Of a DNA stretch of 64,000 nt, positions 49,201 through 54,789 are shown in pieces; within the stretch, counting starts at the first letter, position 1; every line of letters starts with the position of its first letter. The position numbers and the translations under genes were made by a program. Source of the stretch: Bolinopsis microptera (lineage: Eukaryota > Ctenophora > Tentaculata > Lobata > Bolinopsidae); assembly GCF_026151205.1 (NCBI RefSeq), contig NC_087080.1, positions 6,428,797-6,492,796 of the forward strand, read 5' to 3'. Under the pieces are notes generated by a model, which was not told where the DNA came from, searched no databases, and saw nothing but the letters and a program-made list of their open reading frames with translations.

Positions 49201-51509
49201 AATAGTGAGGACAAAGAACTGAAAACATATTACAGTTGTGGCGGTGCCGAATCTAAGGCTAAGATTACGTTACTGAAAGGTTAGGGTGATTTGTTTATCA
49301 AGATAAAACAATGAATTTAATATTGAACATGATTCGACGTATCGATATTTGCAAGTTTTGCTAGAATTGTCTGATGGTTTAGAGTCTTAACATTGGTAAT
49401 TCTCCTCAGATACACTTGCAACAATATCTTACGGGTCGGTAGAAAGTGACGGCAGTTTGACGGCATCTACCGTATGTAATGCCAACACGGCGTCAGAGAA
49501 ATACACCAAAGCAAGTATGTTGTATCTTTGTACTAGTTACCTGGCCAATTATGTTCGATTGTGCGACATCTGTCCGACAGCGACATCTGTCCGACAGCCG
49601 GACAGATCATATCTCAAATTGGAAATGTGTCGTATTGAAATCAGATGATAATTTGGGACAGAGGTCGTTTATTTCTGGTACCCTGTGTCGGACAGATGTC
49701 GCTGTCGGACAGGAGTCGTGTTACCATTATGTTCAGTGAAGAGTGATCTTTGAAGAGCGATTTTTTCTCGGCTATTCACTCCATCATTTAGTTGATCTGA
49801 ATGATTTAATGATATTATATTCATTAAAGTGCCGATTAATCAAACTTATCGCACGTTCCTTCTCAGCTGAGACCGTTAACTCCGCATCTGAATCAAAATG
49901 CAGTAAAGACACAGGGTTCTGGACCCCTCCCTTTCTGTCCCCCTGTCTCCAAATAGTCGCCTTCTCAAAAGCTAAAGTTGAGCAGATCTACGATCTTAAT
50001 ACTTGGGTCGATAGCTCCGGGAAATACGAGGTATATTTCGGGGATGTTCTTGTTATTTGTATCGTAGATTCAGCAGGAGTTTTCTTTGAGTGAAATTTTT
50101 CCGTGAATTTTTTAGATGAAAACGATTGTTCTCGATGTTGTTAAAATAAATCAACTAATCACTTGTTCTTTTGTTAGTATTATCAATTGACGATCGTTTT
50201 GTCATAATCTCAAATTAAAACAAGTTTATTAACTCAGTTGTGTAATAACGATGCAGAAGCAGAGCTCACAGAAGCTAAGATAATAGAGTACATAACCAGT
50301 ACTACTAACGCTGACTGCGGGGCCCGACATGTTATTCCTTGCCTCAAGGCAGCTGATGGTATTTTTACTGTTCATCGTGCATTTTTACTGACCAAATCCT
50401 TAATCTATACCTGTTATTTTCGTCCAAACGATATTTCATGGCCTTTGCCGAGGATCATACCGCAGTTGCGGTAAACAGACCTGGTATCCCTTGCCAGTGT
50501 ACTCTAATTAAACCACAGCGTATTAGCTCCCGCACTGTGGATTAGAACCACGTTTCTAGATTTATCATTAAAGTTTGTGCGATTTGACCACCCGTTCACA
50601 TTTTCGTCTTATTTTCAGGAAGTTGTAGTGTTAAAACTGGAGCTGATTTAAACGGATGTGCTTGGGACAAAACTACTAAAATTCTATCTGTATTTGTAAC
50701 AATTGAGTTTACCCCCGAAGTAGAGACAATTCAGGAAAAGACGGGCTCAGTCACTATACCGGCCGGCGATAAATTACGATTCTATGATTGTGTATCCAGT
50801 ACAAACAAGCGCAGTGTGTTAATTGAGATTCTTGACCGGGGTCCAGTTGATACCACCCTCGTTATAACCAATACCACTGTCATTGATGAAGATTTTCCTG
50901 ATTTCGGTATGCTTTATTCGATTATATTCGCCTTTTTTAAGTATTATTTTCTATACCAGAAGAAGAAGAAATAGATAGCTATAAAAGTTTCTCGACACTA
51001 CTATATGATTGTTCTTATTATGACATTTTCGAATTTCTGATTTGATTAAAATCCCTTAATTCTAATAATTTTTAACATGACTTGATTGTAAATAATAACA
51101 ATTTGATACGACTATTCTTCAGATATAATGGATAGGTCAAGCGATGAAACAGCCAAGTTAAGATTGCTACTCACCGTAGGGGGTGTATGCGTTGCAGCGC
51201 TTATTATAATAGCAGTCACTCTAATTGTCAGAAGGTAAAATTAATTGATTCTTAATAAATTACCAAATCAACTTTGAAATCATTATTAGACTAATTGAAA
51301 GTGATCAAGCAGAAAATTTGAGCGGTTGTACATCTCGTTTCAGTGGCTGAGTAATATAACTCAGCTCACTTGGATGGGGTGACGTTCTCAGAAAATGTTA
51401 GTCATACAAATTTTATAATTCACAATTAAATCTCAGGAGGACAGTAAATAAAAGAAAGACGTTGAAAGTCGAGGTCTTCCCCGGTAGATTGGTGATATCA
51501 GACGCATAA
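6425..51509 (+). CDS. Giant type I membrane protein with about 52 Ig-like domains
   Basis: Eighty-one coding exons were traced by hand. All introns are GT-AG, all phases agree, and the summed coding length of 17,106 nt is divisible by three (5,701 residues). Order: signal peptide (residues 1-17), GCC2/GCC3 cysteine-rich module (about 47-101), sushi-like module (about 102-163), Ig domains to about 5,380, an unrecognised membrane-proximal region with cysteines, a transmembrane helix (about 5,655-5,677) and a basic 24-residue tail. Most Ig domains show the first Cys, the core Trp and the D-x-G-x-Y-x-C signature. There are no fibronectin III, kinase or other enzyme domains, so Dscam, titin and receptor kinases do not fit. 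It most likely sits at the cell surface with a very long ectodomain. An adhesion or recognition role is inference. Exon coordinates are in the entries that follow. The main uncertainties are the transcript ends and a few weak donors (8701, 13902, 23298, 41959, 49022). Confidence 0.85.
7985..8170 (+). CDS. Exon 5: sushi/CCP-like module
   Basis: One 186-nt exon bounded by phase-1 introns, encoding about 62 residues with four cysteines (VCTVP..., TIVCDSGY, IIKCDV, AGCR). The C-D-x-G-Y element and four-cysteine layout fit a sushi (complement control protein) fold, and sushi modules are classically single phase 1-1 exons. The Trp usually found just before the last Cys is missing, so this is a divergent member. 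It sits between the cysteine-rich module and Ig1. Confidence 0.65.
8407..14160 (+). CDS. Exons 6-16: Ig domains 1-6
   Basis: Exons: 8407-8700 (Ig1, one exon); 10277-10431 + 10545-10641 (Ig2); 10921-11089 + 11556-11743 (Ig3); 11994-12201 + 12498-12601 (Ig4); 13179-13345 + 13455-13605 (Ig5); 13706-13901 + 14033-14160 (Ig6). Each domain shows a Cys in strand B, a Trp in strand C and a Cys in strand F (Ig1: LICIVEN, ITWFKG, ASYSCKL). Borders between domains are phase 1. Introns inside domains are phase 0 or 2, and in Ig3 the intron splits the core Trp codon. Donors at 8701 (GTCAGG) and 13902 (GTTTTA) are weak but are the only ones that keep frame. Ig2 is short and its second half is compact (DYTCTG). 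Confidence 0.8.
9164..10225. mobile_element. Foldback/MITE-like element in intron 6
   Basis: Terminal inverted repeats of about 290 bp: the left arm starts GATGTGGATTCTCGTGGGG (9164) and the right arm ends with its complement (10225). The arms match through at least 9164-9460 and 9930-10225 with few differences. The spacer holds a diverged direct repeat (about 9527-9640 and 9860-9970). No transposase is encoded, so this is a non-autonomous DNA element. Target-site duplications could not be assigned. Confidence 0.8.
11105..11220. repeat. 15-bp tandem repeat in intron 9
   Basis: About seven copies of TCAGTTAAAATAGAT with point variants, directly after the exon 9 donor. Confidence 0.85.
14542..15888 (+). 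CDS. Exons 17-18: Ig domains 7-10, including a fused four-domain exon
   Basis: Exon 17 (14542-14653) carries the first half of Ig7 and ends inside the core Trp codon (phase 2). Exon 18 (14801-15888, 1,088 nt) completes Ig7 and then encodes Ig8, Ig9 and Ig10 with no intron. Landmarks are VQLSCTLES and QYSCEFAF (Ig8), VTFSCSAG and EFKCYKS (Ig9), and VVLLCKAEW, TWLKG and EYTCTATY (Ig10). Ig9 lacks the usual Trp (LNFYDG), with Phe in its place. Elsewhere in the gene most domains are separated by phase-1 introns, so this exon looks like local intron loss or a primitive intronless array. Confidence 0.85.
16073..17062 (+). CDS. Exons 19-21: Ig domains 11-12
   Basis: Exon 19 (16073-16384) is a complete phase 1-1 Ig domain (AMFTCVV, LKWRKH, TIECYEE). 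Exons 20 (16607-16750) and 21 (16913-17062) together encode Ig12 (VIFTCTV, IEWFQK, VYYCLAT) with a phase-1 intron between strands C and E. Confidence 0.85.
17173..22870 (+). CDS. Exons 22-33: Ig13-21, oldest copy of the 8-Ig block
   Basis: Exons: 17173-17484 (Ig13); 17673-17993 (Ig14, type b); 18120-18416 (Ig15, type c, single exon); 18583-18873 (Ig16, d); 19032-19142 + 19372-19557 (Ig17, e); 19698-19849 + 20009-20189 (Ig18, extra); 20582-20860 (Ig19, f); 21040-21143 + 22191-22359 (Ig20, g); 22571-22870 (Ig21, h). Types b to h recur in the same order at 25138-36532 and 37332-41692 with near-matching exon lengths: d 291/306/306, e 111+186/114+177/114+174, f 279/276/276, g 104+169/104+166/104+163. 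Ig18 has no counterpart in later copies. Ig21 has lost the core Trp (VVFNDG). Confidence 0.85.
21882..22080. repeat. Intron-borne repeat, copy 1 (intron 31)
   Basis: A stretch of about 185 bp starting CTACATGACTGTGATATTAA is repeated at 23659 in intron 35 with few changes. The two introns are not in equivalent positions of the domain block, so a dispersed element is more likely than carry-over from block duplication. It contains TTTCAG, which could act as a decoy splice acceptor. Confidence 0.75.
23002..23060. repeat. Short tandem repeat in intron 33
   Basis: About 3.5 copies of a 17-bp unit, TGTACATTAAGTACATT-like and partly self-complementary (TGTACA/TGTACA). Confidence 0.8.
23136..24444 (+). 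CDS. Exons 34-37: Ig domains 22-23
   Basis: Exons 23136-23297 + 23446-23574 (Ig22: NLVCTGD, IEWFAA, EYTCTVKY) and 23986-24141 + 24280-24444 (Ig23: VLSCDYN, AKWFKK, YYCQLQY). Both have a phase-1 intron inside the domain and phase-1 borders. They sit between the oldest 8-domain block and the next copy and have no clear counterpart in the later copies, so they were either lost there or inserted here. The donor at 23298 is GTACTT; the next exon rejoins in frame at 23446. Confidence 0.8.
23659..23930. repeat. Intron-borne repeat, copy 2, with a tandem tail (intron 35)
   Basis: Second copy of the 21882 repeat. It is followed by about six degenerate copies of a 20-bp unit related to AACAGCTTCTCCAGCTAAAAT (about 23806-23915); two to three such units also follow copy 1. 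Confidence 0.75.
24655..36532 (+). CDS. Exons 38-48: Ig24-31, second copy of the 8-Ig block
   Basis: Exons: 24655-24954 (Ig24, like Ig13); 25138-25431 (Ig25, b); 25630-25785 + 25904-26050 (Ig26, c); 31693-31998 (Ig27, d); 32113-32226 + 32374-32550 (Ig28, e); 35112-35387 (Ig29, f); 35511-35614 + 35921-36086 (Ig30, g); 36254-36532 (Ig31, h). Shared type signatures include b 'F-x-G-T-x-x-P' before the Trp, c 'GGTGPT', d 'HTNANFKI' and e 'LQMPQ'. All domains keep both cysteines and the Trp. The copy is stretched by two long introns: intron 41 (26051-31692), filled by a nested palindromic element, and intron 44 (32551-35111). Confidence 0.85.
26051..26419. repeat. Decamer minisatellite in intron 41
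   Basis: About 36 tandem copies of TAGTTGTTAA with variants (GTTGATAGT, GTTGTCCATA), starting directly at the exon 41 donor. Confidence 0.95.
27016..28926. mobile_element. Inner palindromic element B with telomeric tract
   Basis: The left arm 27016-27617 and right arm 28352-28926 are inverted complements of about 575-600 bp (outer end ATACTTAAATCACCAATATT) with small indels between them. The spacer 27618-28351 contains the telomeric tract. No coding capacity was recognised. It lies just inside the left arm of element A and abuts element C. Confidence 0.85.
27719..27836 (-). repeat. Interstitial telomeric repeat (TTAGGG on the minus strand)
   Basis: About 19 uninterrupted CCCTAA units on the plus strand, with no variant unit. 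The site is internal to a gene intron and to a foldback element, so it is not a chromosome end. The lack of divergence suggests recent capture or active turnover. Confidence 0.97.
28926..31018. repeat. Dispersed repeat C, copy 1
   Basis: Shares long collinear similarity with 54790-56561 (start: ATCACA-TGCTGGCAAGCA; end: GGTTTTGGTCAAA). Copy 1 carries GC-rich hairpins at 29060-29115 that are absent from copy 2. The last part (30511-31018) is itself a palindrome, with arms starting TTTGACCAAAACC. No protein-coding capacity was recognised. Confidence 0.8.
29060..29115. repeat. Two perfect GC-rich hairpins with GAA loops
   Basis: Hairpin 1 (29060-29078): GTGCACGC, loop GAA, GCGTGCAC. Hairpin 2 (29083-29115): a 15-bp perfect stem CCGGAGGCGGCGGCC, loop GAA, and its complement. 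The flanking similarity to copy 2 of repeat C continues on both sides, so this reads as an insertion of roughly 80 bp. Confidence 0.9.
32551..35111 (+). other. Intron 44, long intron between Ig28 and Ig29
   Basis: No domain-like exon, transposase or terminal repeats were recognised. Near the acceptor is a direct duplication of about 40 bp (35018-35056 and 35066-35104), each copy carrying a palindrome around AATCTACGTAGATT (ATG in the second). A pyrimidine-rich CT tract lies at 32817-32849. Confidence 0.6.
36635..41692 (+). CDS. Exons 49-60: Ig32-39, third copy of the 8-Ig block
   Basis: Exons: 36635-36783 + 37041-37200 (Ig32, a); 37332-37646 (Ig33, b); 37841-37996 + 38120-38263 (Ig34, c); 38448-38753 (Ig35, d); 38954-39067 + 39307-39480 (Ig36, e); 40315-40590 (Ig37, f); 40751-40854 + 41068-41230 (Ig38, g); 41414-41692 (Ig39, h). 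Order, intron phases and exon lengths repeat those of the previous block almost exactly. Ig39 and Ig31 share a 157-bp stretch at about 98 percent nucleotide identity inside otherwise diverged exons. All eight domains keep the Cys-Trp-Cys core. Confidence 0.88.
39530..39900. repeat. Decamer minisatellite in intron 56
   Basis: About 37 tandem copies of GGATTACTTA, with a GGATCACTTA variant interspersed in a higher-order pattern, directly after the exon 56 donor. Confidence 0.95.
41822..42811 (+). CDS. Exons 61-63: Ig40-41, partial fourth copy; Ig41 has no cysteines
   Basis: Exons 41822-41958 + 42211-42355 (Ig40) match Ig32 (TYKGDNDVSS in both). Exon 42509-42811 (Ig41) matches the b-type domains Ig14/25/33 (FEGTFEPTITW against FEGTNQPTIKW). 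Ig41 has Val where the strand B cysteine should be (IEVKF against LICEF) and Ala in place of the strand F cysteine (VSAKLEF against VTCKLEF); the exon encodes no Cys at all. The Trp and flanking hydrophobic pattern remain, so the fold is probably kept without its disulfide. The donor at 41959 (GTTTAT) is weak but frame-consistent. Confidence 0.82.
41983..42030. repeat. TGTACA palindrome cluster in intron 61
   Basis: Several overlapping GTACAATGTAC and GTACATTGTAC palindromes in tandem that could fold into a hairpin. Confidence 0.7.
43019..44820 (+). CDS. Exons 64-69: Ig42-44
   Basis: Exons 43019-43129 + 43304-43482 (Ig42: KFQCKAT, IKWYLG, LLKCSVSW), 43735-43890 + 44080-44233 (Ig43: MVCNAW, FAWKRS, DYQCEVKF) and 44379-44503 + 44619-44820 (Ig44: LITCTYS, IEWLKG, LYTCKW). 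The border between Ig42 and Ig43 is phase 0, the only domain border carrying an intron that is not phase 1. A C13 run (43691-43703) lies 31 bp before the exon 66 acceptor. Confidence 0.83.
44972..46868 (+). CDS. Exons 70-71: Ig45-47, second fused multi-domain exon
   Basis: Exon 70 (44972-45762, 791 nt) holds Ig45 (VVACKYS, ISWHKD, YTCKMTY), Ig46 (SMKCIYK, ISWFYG, YSCRFHL) and the first half of Ig47 without introns. Exon 71 (46754-46868) completes Ig47 (TYECVFG). Ig47 has Phe instead of the core Trp (LSFKKK). Intron 70 carries a TA-flanked element. Confidence 0.85.
45820..46620. mobile_element. Non-autonomous DNA element in intron 70
   Basis: Ends are inverted complements (CCTTACTCGGGATTATTA), flanked on both sides by TA (45818-45819 and 46621-46622), as expected for Tc1/mariner-type insertion. 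A segment of about 78 bp (GTGGTGGGTTT..., 45851 and 46530) is repeated directly near both ends. A frame ending at 46268 encodes an acidic stretch (DERDDPDEDNEDD) followed by a stop. It could be a transposase remnant or chance. No other coding sequence was recognised. Confidence 0.75.
47063..49021 (+). CDS. Exons 72-74: Ig48-52, third fused multi-domain exon
   Basis: Exon 72 (47063-47168) ends inside the Trp codon of Ig48. Exon 73 (47313-48326, 1,014 nt) completes Ig48 (SYTCKGV), encodes Ig49 (TFECVFP, IEWRVG, KYTCSIKW) and Ig50 (KLSCVAI, YYCKATW), and starts Ig51. Exon 74 (48547-49021) completes Ig51 (VRCKVTY) and encodes Ig52 (TLSCSATG, TVACE). Ig50 (ITFHKT) and Ig52 (FKFTAE) carry Phe in place of the core Trp. 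Exon 74 begins with a single base completing a Phe codon split with exon 73. Its donor at 49022 (GTAGAA) is only moderate but is the only GT that rejoins exon 75 in frame. Confidence 0.8.
47227..47282. repeat. Short tandem repeat in intron 72
   Basis: Four copies of a TGCTCATAATTAA-like unit lie just before the acceptor of exon 73. Confidence 0.8.
49177..50906 (+). CDS. Exons 75-79: unrecognised membrane-proximal region with cysteines
   Basis: Exons 49177-49279, 49410-49514, 49867-50030, 50238-50358 and 50619-50906, about 260 residues. I recognise no known family. It has about ten cysteines (YYSCGG, TVCNAN, SKCSKD, LSPCLQ, LCNND, ADCGAR, IPCLKA, GSCSVK, NGCAWD, YDCVSS), no Ig signature and a strand-rich last exon (ILSVFVTIEF, VLIEIL). 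A possible N-glycosylation site (ITNTT) lies close to the membrane. The cysteine spacing differs from EGF, sushi and TNFR modules. It may be a membrane-proximal stalk fold or a lineage-specific domain. Phases fit throughout (0/1, 1/1, 1/0, 0/1, 1/1). Confidence 0.7.
49563..49720. repeat. Small palindromic repeat in intron 76
   Basis: CGACATCTGTCCGACAG occurs twice in tandem at 49565-49598, and its complement (GTCGGACAGATGTCGCTGTC) occurs at 49687-49706. Together they form a hairpin-like unit of about 150 bp with no coding content. Confidence 0.8.
51123..51234 (+). CDS. Exon 80: transmembrane segment
   Basis: Encodes an acidic juxtamembrane stretch (MDRSSDETAK), then a hydrophobic helix of about 22 residues (LLLTVGGVCVAALIIIAVTL...) followed by a basic stop-transfer (RR). 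It ends in phase 2. Signal peptide plus this single helix gives type I topology with nearly the whole protein outside the cell. Confidence 0.9.
51437..51509 (+). CDS. Exon 81: cytoplasmic tail and stop
   Basis: The acceptor TCTCAG accepts phase 2 and gives a 24-residue tail (RRTVNKRKTLKVEVFPG then RLVISDA) ending at TAA 51507-51509. The basic start continues the stop-transfer signal. No ITAM, ITIM, SH2-binding or other signalling motif is visible. With this exon the whole coding sequence is an exact multiple of three. Confidence 0.7.
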
Positions 51510-51513
51510 TAAA
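51508..51513 (+). terminator. Possible polyadenylation signal AATAAA
   Basis: A canonical AATAAA overlaps the stop codon of exon 81. If used, it would leave almost no 3' UTR, so a more distal signal may be the real one. Confidence 0.35.
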
Positions 51514-52560
51514 CAGTTATATTAGTAATAATTCTAATATTAGTTATTATATCAGAACGAGATTTACCTTTCTTAAAGTACTAATTTTTAAATGCTTTTG
51601 GTTATTTAAAGTGTACATCTTGTATCAAGTTAAGTTCTCGCATTGTGTACATACCAACATCGAATATCTGTTGTCATGGGAATGCGTCTACTAAGCGAGA
51701 TTCTTTCATTTTAGAGATATTCACCTTAGGAGACATATTTTTACGGCCTGAAATTTGGGCCTTTTCGACCCTCGCTTCATACTTTTCTGATGTCATTTTC
51801 AAATCTTCACATATAATATCCCCCAAATTTCGTGACCCGCATTTCCAACATGATTATGTCTCCTGAGGTTTTATACATATGGTGATTGTCAATTCTTATT
51901 ACTGCTGTCAGTGTCTGCTGGGATATTGATCACACGTGACCACAAAAACCCTGCTTTGACGCATTTTATCCTTAATTTTGAACGTTTTTAAAGTGTTTAT
52001 GCTGCAGTCAGCAGTGAGATGTATGTTGATGAAAAATCGACTTTTTGATACGCGCCAGTAGTAATAGTATAGTTAGAAATCTATCTATGAGGTAAGTTCT
52101 TCATAGTTTCCTGTTCAAGGAATCCATCTTCTATTCACAGATCACGCATAATTGTAATACACTTGATATGAACAAGTGACGTCTTGTAAAATGCTTTATA
52201 TTTTGTAATTAAAAGTAAAAATGAGAATTAAGACAAGTTAAACGACAAAATTATCTTTATCAATGAGTCTTCTGAATGGTAACATCTTCAGTGGCTTTAT
52301 TAAATCTTTTTGAGACTAGTTTTTAGTGGTTCTACTAATGAAATTTTGTAAAACTAATAAATTGTGATAAATGTTTATTTAACTAATTGTCGTTTTGAAT
52401 TTTGAAACACAAATACATGTTTTCTTTTGTCCGGTTTCAGGTCTGATGATGTATGATCCTGTTATATCAGTATGCCTGTGTGAAAATGTATCAGAAATGA
52501 GTAAATTAAATAGTTGTATCAGTATGTACTAATGTTAATTGACGATGTCAATTCATCGCA
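51510..52560 (+). other. 3' flank of the giant gene, with an alternative last exon
   Basis: At 52441 a strong acceptor (CCGGTTTCAG) is also compatible with the phase-2 end of exon 80. It would give the five-residue tail R-S-D-D-V and stop at 52454-52456. That C-terminus (D at -2, V at 0) resembles a class III PDZ ligand. Otherwise the stretch is AT-rich with no gene seen. Confidence 0.4.
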
Positions 52561-52810
52561 GCTCGGCTCGGCACAGTAACACTAACGCATCGCGCTACAA
52601 GTACTAATGTATTAATAGTACTATTTATAATATTATATAATCAGTGCAATGTACGTGTAAAATGGACGGAAAATGCCCCATTTCCGCTCAAAATGCTTAT
52701 AACTTCAATTCCGAGCGTGCTAAATCAGTCGTTCAGGGCCAGCTGGAGAACGGTTGAAAAAGTCACGTGACAGTTGATTCACGATTTGATTGACGATGTC
52801 AATCCGTCGA

Positions 52811-52841
52811 GATCGTTGCTCTGCGAAGCAGAGCAACGATC
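52811..52841. repeat. Perfect hairpin with GAA loop
   Basis: Stem GATCGTTGCTCTGC, loop GAA, then the exact complement. The tip is GCGAAGC, a heptamer known to form an exceptionally stable DNA mini-hairpin. Confidence 0.9.
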
Positions 52842-52940
52842 GTCGAAGCAAGAATGCTAGTTCGCGCGGCGCGTCGAAGCGGCGAAGTCCTCCAAATTCA
52901 CGATGTCAATCCTTCGCATCTCGCCAATCTGCATAGAGTG

Positions 52941-53108
52941 TTACCTGGGGACCTCAGGCTATCAAGTTCATTAACATTGCATTAAAGATTCGGCGGAATG
53001 ACAGGCTGAGCGCGGCCCAGTAACATAAAGTGTATTACCTGGGGACCTCAGGCTATTATGTTCATAATAGAGATTAGGCGGCATGACAGGCTGAGCGCGG
53101 CCCAGTAA
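52941..53108. repeat. Tandem copies of a dispersed repeat
   Basis: Two adjacent units each run from ACCTGGGGACCTCAGGCTAT to GACAGGCTGAGCGCGGCCCA. A third copy lies at about 56918-57008. There is no coding content. Confidence 0.8.
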
Positions 53109-53299
53109 AGAGTGTAGAGTGATTAATCATCATCCTGTTTATGGACTAACTCGGAGCGTTTGCTATTTTTATTCTTTATATGCAGCATTTGCCTCAGGTC
53201 ATTGATATTTTGAAAAATTGAAAGTGCGCGTTTCTTCGCAAAATTTATACGATAGAGTATCATCCGTTCACGCATGATTCATCGACGCTGTTATTTTGA

Positions 53300-54490
53300 C
53301 GGATTTTTTTTTTTTTTAATGTTGGGGCACCCACTTTACCTCCCTATTGGGAGGCTACGTCCGTCATTAGTGACTAACGTCTATTGGGGTTCCTCTGGTT
53401 GTAGGTGTCAGTAGGTTTGGGTCACTTGGCATGGGCTAGTGATCCCGCCCCTCCAGAGGATAAAGCCTGGTGAGCGACGTTTCCCGTAAGGGAAACTGTC
53501 ATAATGCTCGTTCACGGGAGAACACCACCCATGCCTAGATGTTCTCCCGGGTACTCGATAGAACAGGCTGCCCCCTGTCATTCTAGTGGGCTGACAGGAA
53601 CCTACCAGGCATGCCTGAGCCTTTGATGGAATATACCCATCTCCTTTGTTATTTTGTATTAATTCTTTGTTTTTGCGCGGCTCAATTTCCGCGCTTATAT
53701 ACTAAAGTGCTGACTCACGAATTTGCATCCGATATTTGCATTTTGAGTAGACCCTTTTGCTGTCGCAATTTGGCAATTTCTTTGTTCACGTAATTATTGC
53801 TAATTTTACGTTTGCTGGAAATAATCTAGGTGCTATATCTCCAATAGCTGGCATTTTGTCTGATTGTTAGATCCCCTCTAACTGGTAGCGGCCCTAAGGC
53901 TGGCAGTTTGTCTGATTGTTAGATCCCCTCTAACTGGTAGCGGCCCTAAGGCGGCATGTGAGTGAATGAGTGAGTAAAAAAGTGAGGTGTAGGAGAAGTG
54001 GGGAAGAAAACATGATTATGAAGTATGGTACACTGTTGCCAGCTGACTCACCAGCAACAATGCAAATCCAAGAAGAAAGAAGGAGAGACACCGTCCGTTA
54101 TCTGGGTGAGCCACCACAGACAGTGCTCCCACTTCTGTGGGGCTGAGGGTGTTGGCTCCAAGAACCAGCCGTGAGCGAACAGCGCCTGACCCCCTCTATG
54201 GTTAACTTGAGAATAACAGGACTATGCCTTTCTCCAGGCCAATCCGTTCAGTAACCAGCTGACCCTGCACCACCTCTGATGGAAGATGTGGTTCGGATTG
54301 GACTTCGCTAGGATTTGTCAGTTTTTCTGTAGACACTAATGCTCCCTCGAGGAAAGACATGAGCCCCGGCGAAGCTGACCAAAAACGTGGCAGGGATTCT
54401 CACCCTACTTCGAAGTAGCGCGCGCCGCCGCGCTTTCTTCTCGAAATGTTAGCCGACGGCACGAGCTTCGAAGTAGCGCGCGCCGGGCCA
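53300..54490 (-). mobile_element. Probable minus-strand retroposon or SINE/LINE 3' end mosaic
   Basis: A GC-rich block unlike its AT-rich surroundings. Read on the minus strand it ends in an A run (plus-strand T13, 53308-53320). It contains a 52-bp tandem duplication (53847-53898 and 53899-53950) and, at its plus-strand 3' end, two copies of CTTCGAAGTAGCGCGCGCCG. No reverse-transcriptase frame was recognised, and family assignment is not possible by eye. Confidence 0.45.
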
Positions 54491-54789
54491 AATCATTAAC
54501 AATGGTCAAGCTGTTATTATAATCATATCGCGATAATATTTTATAAAAATACTGTACGGGTACGGTATCATTTGTTGACTTTGGTTAAAAGTAAAAAGGT
54601 GCACGATAAAATTTAAGGGGTGATACTCGTAAAATATTTGTTTCAAATATTTCGTTGTAGGTTTACAATTTACCAAGACGCACGCCGAGAATTGGACTGA
54701 TCGTCGATGGAACAAATATTTTACGAGTATCAACCGTTAAATATATCGGCGAGTCCAACTGTATAACTCAGCGCGCGTCCTGGTAGGTT

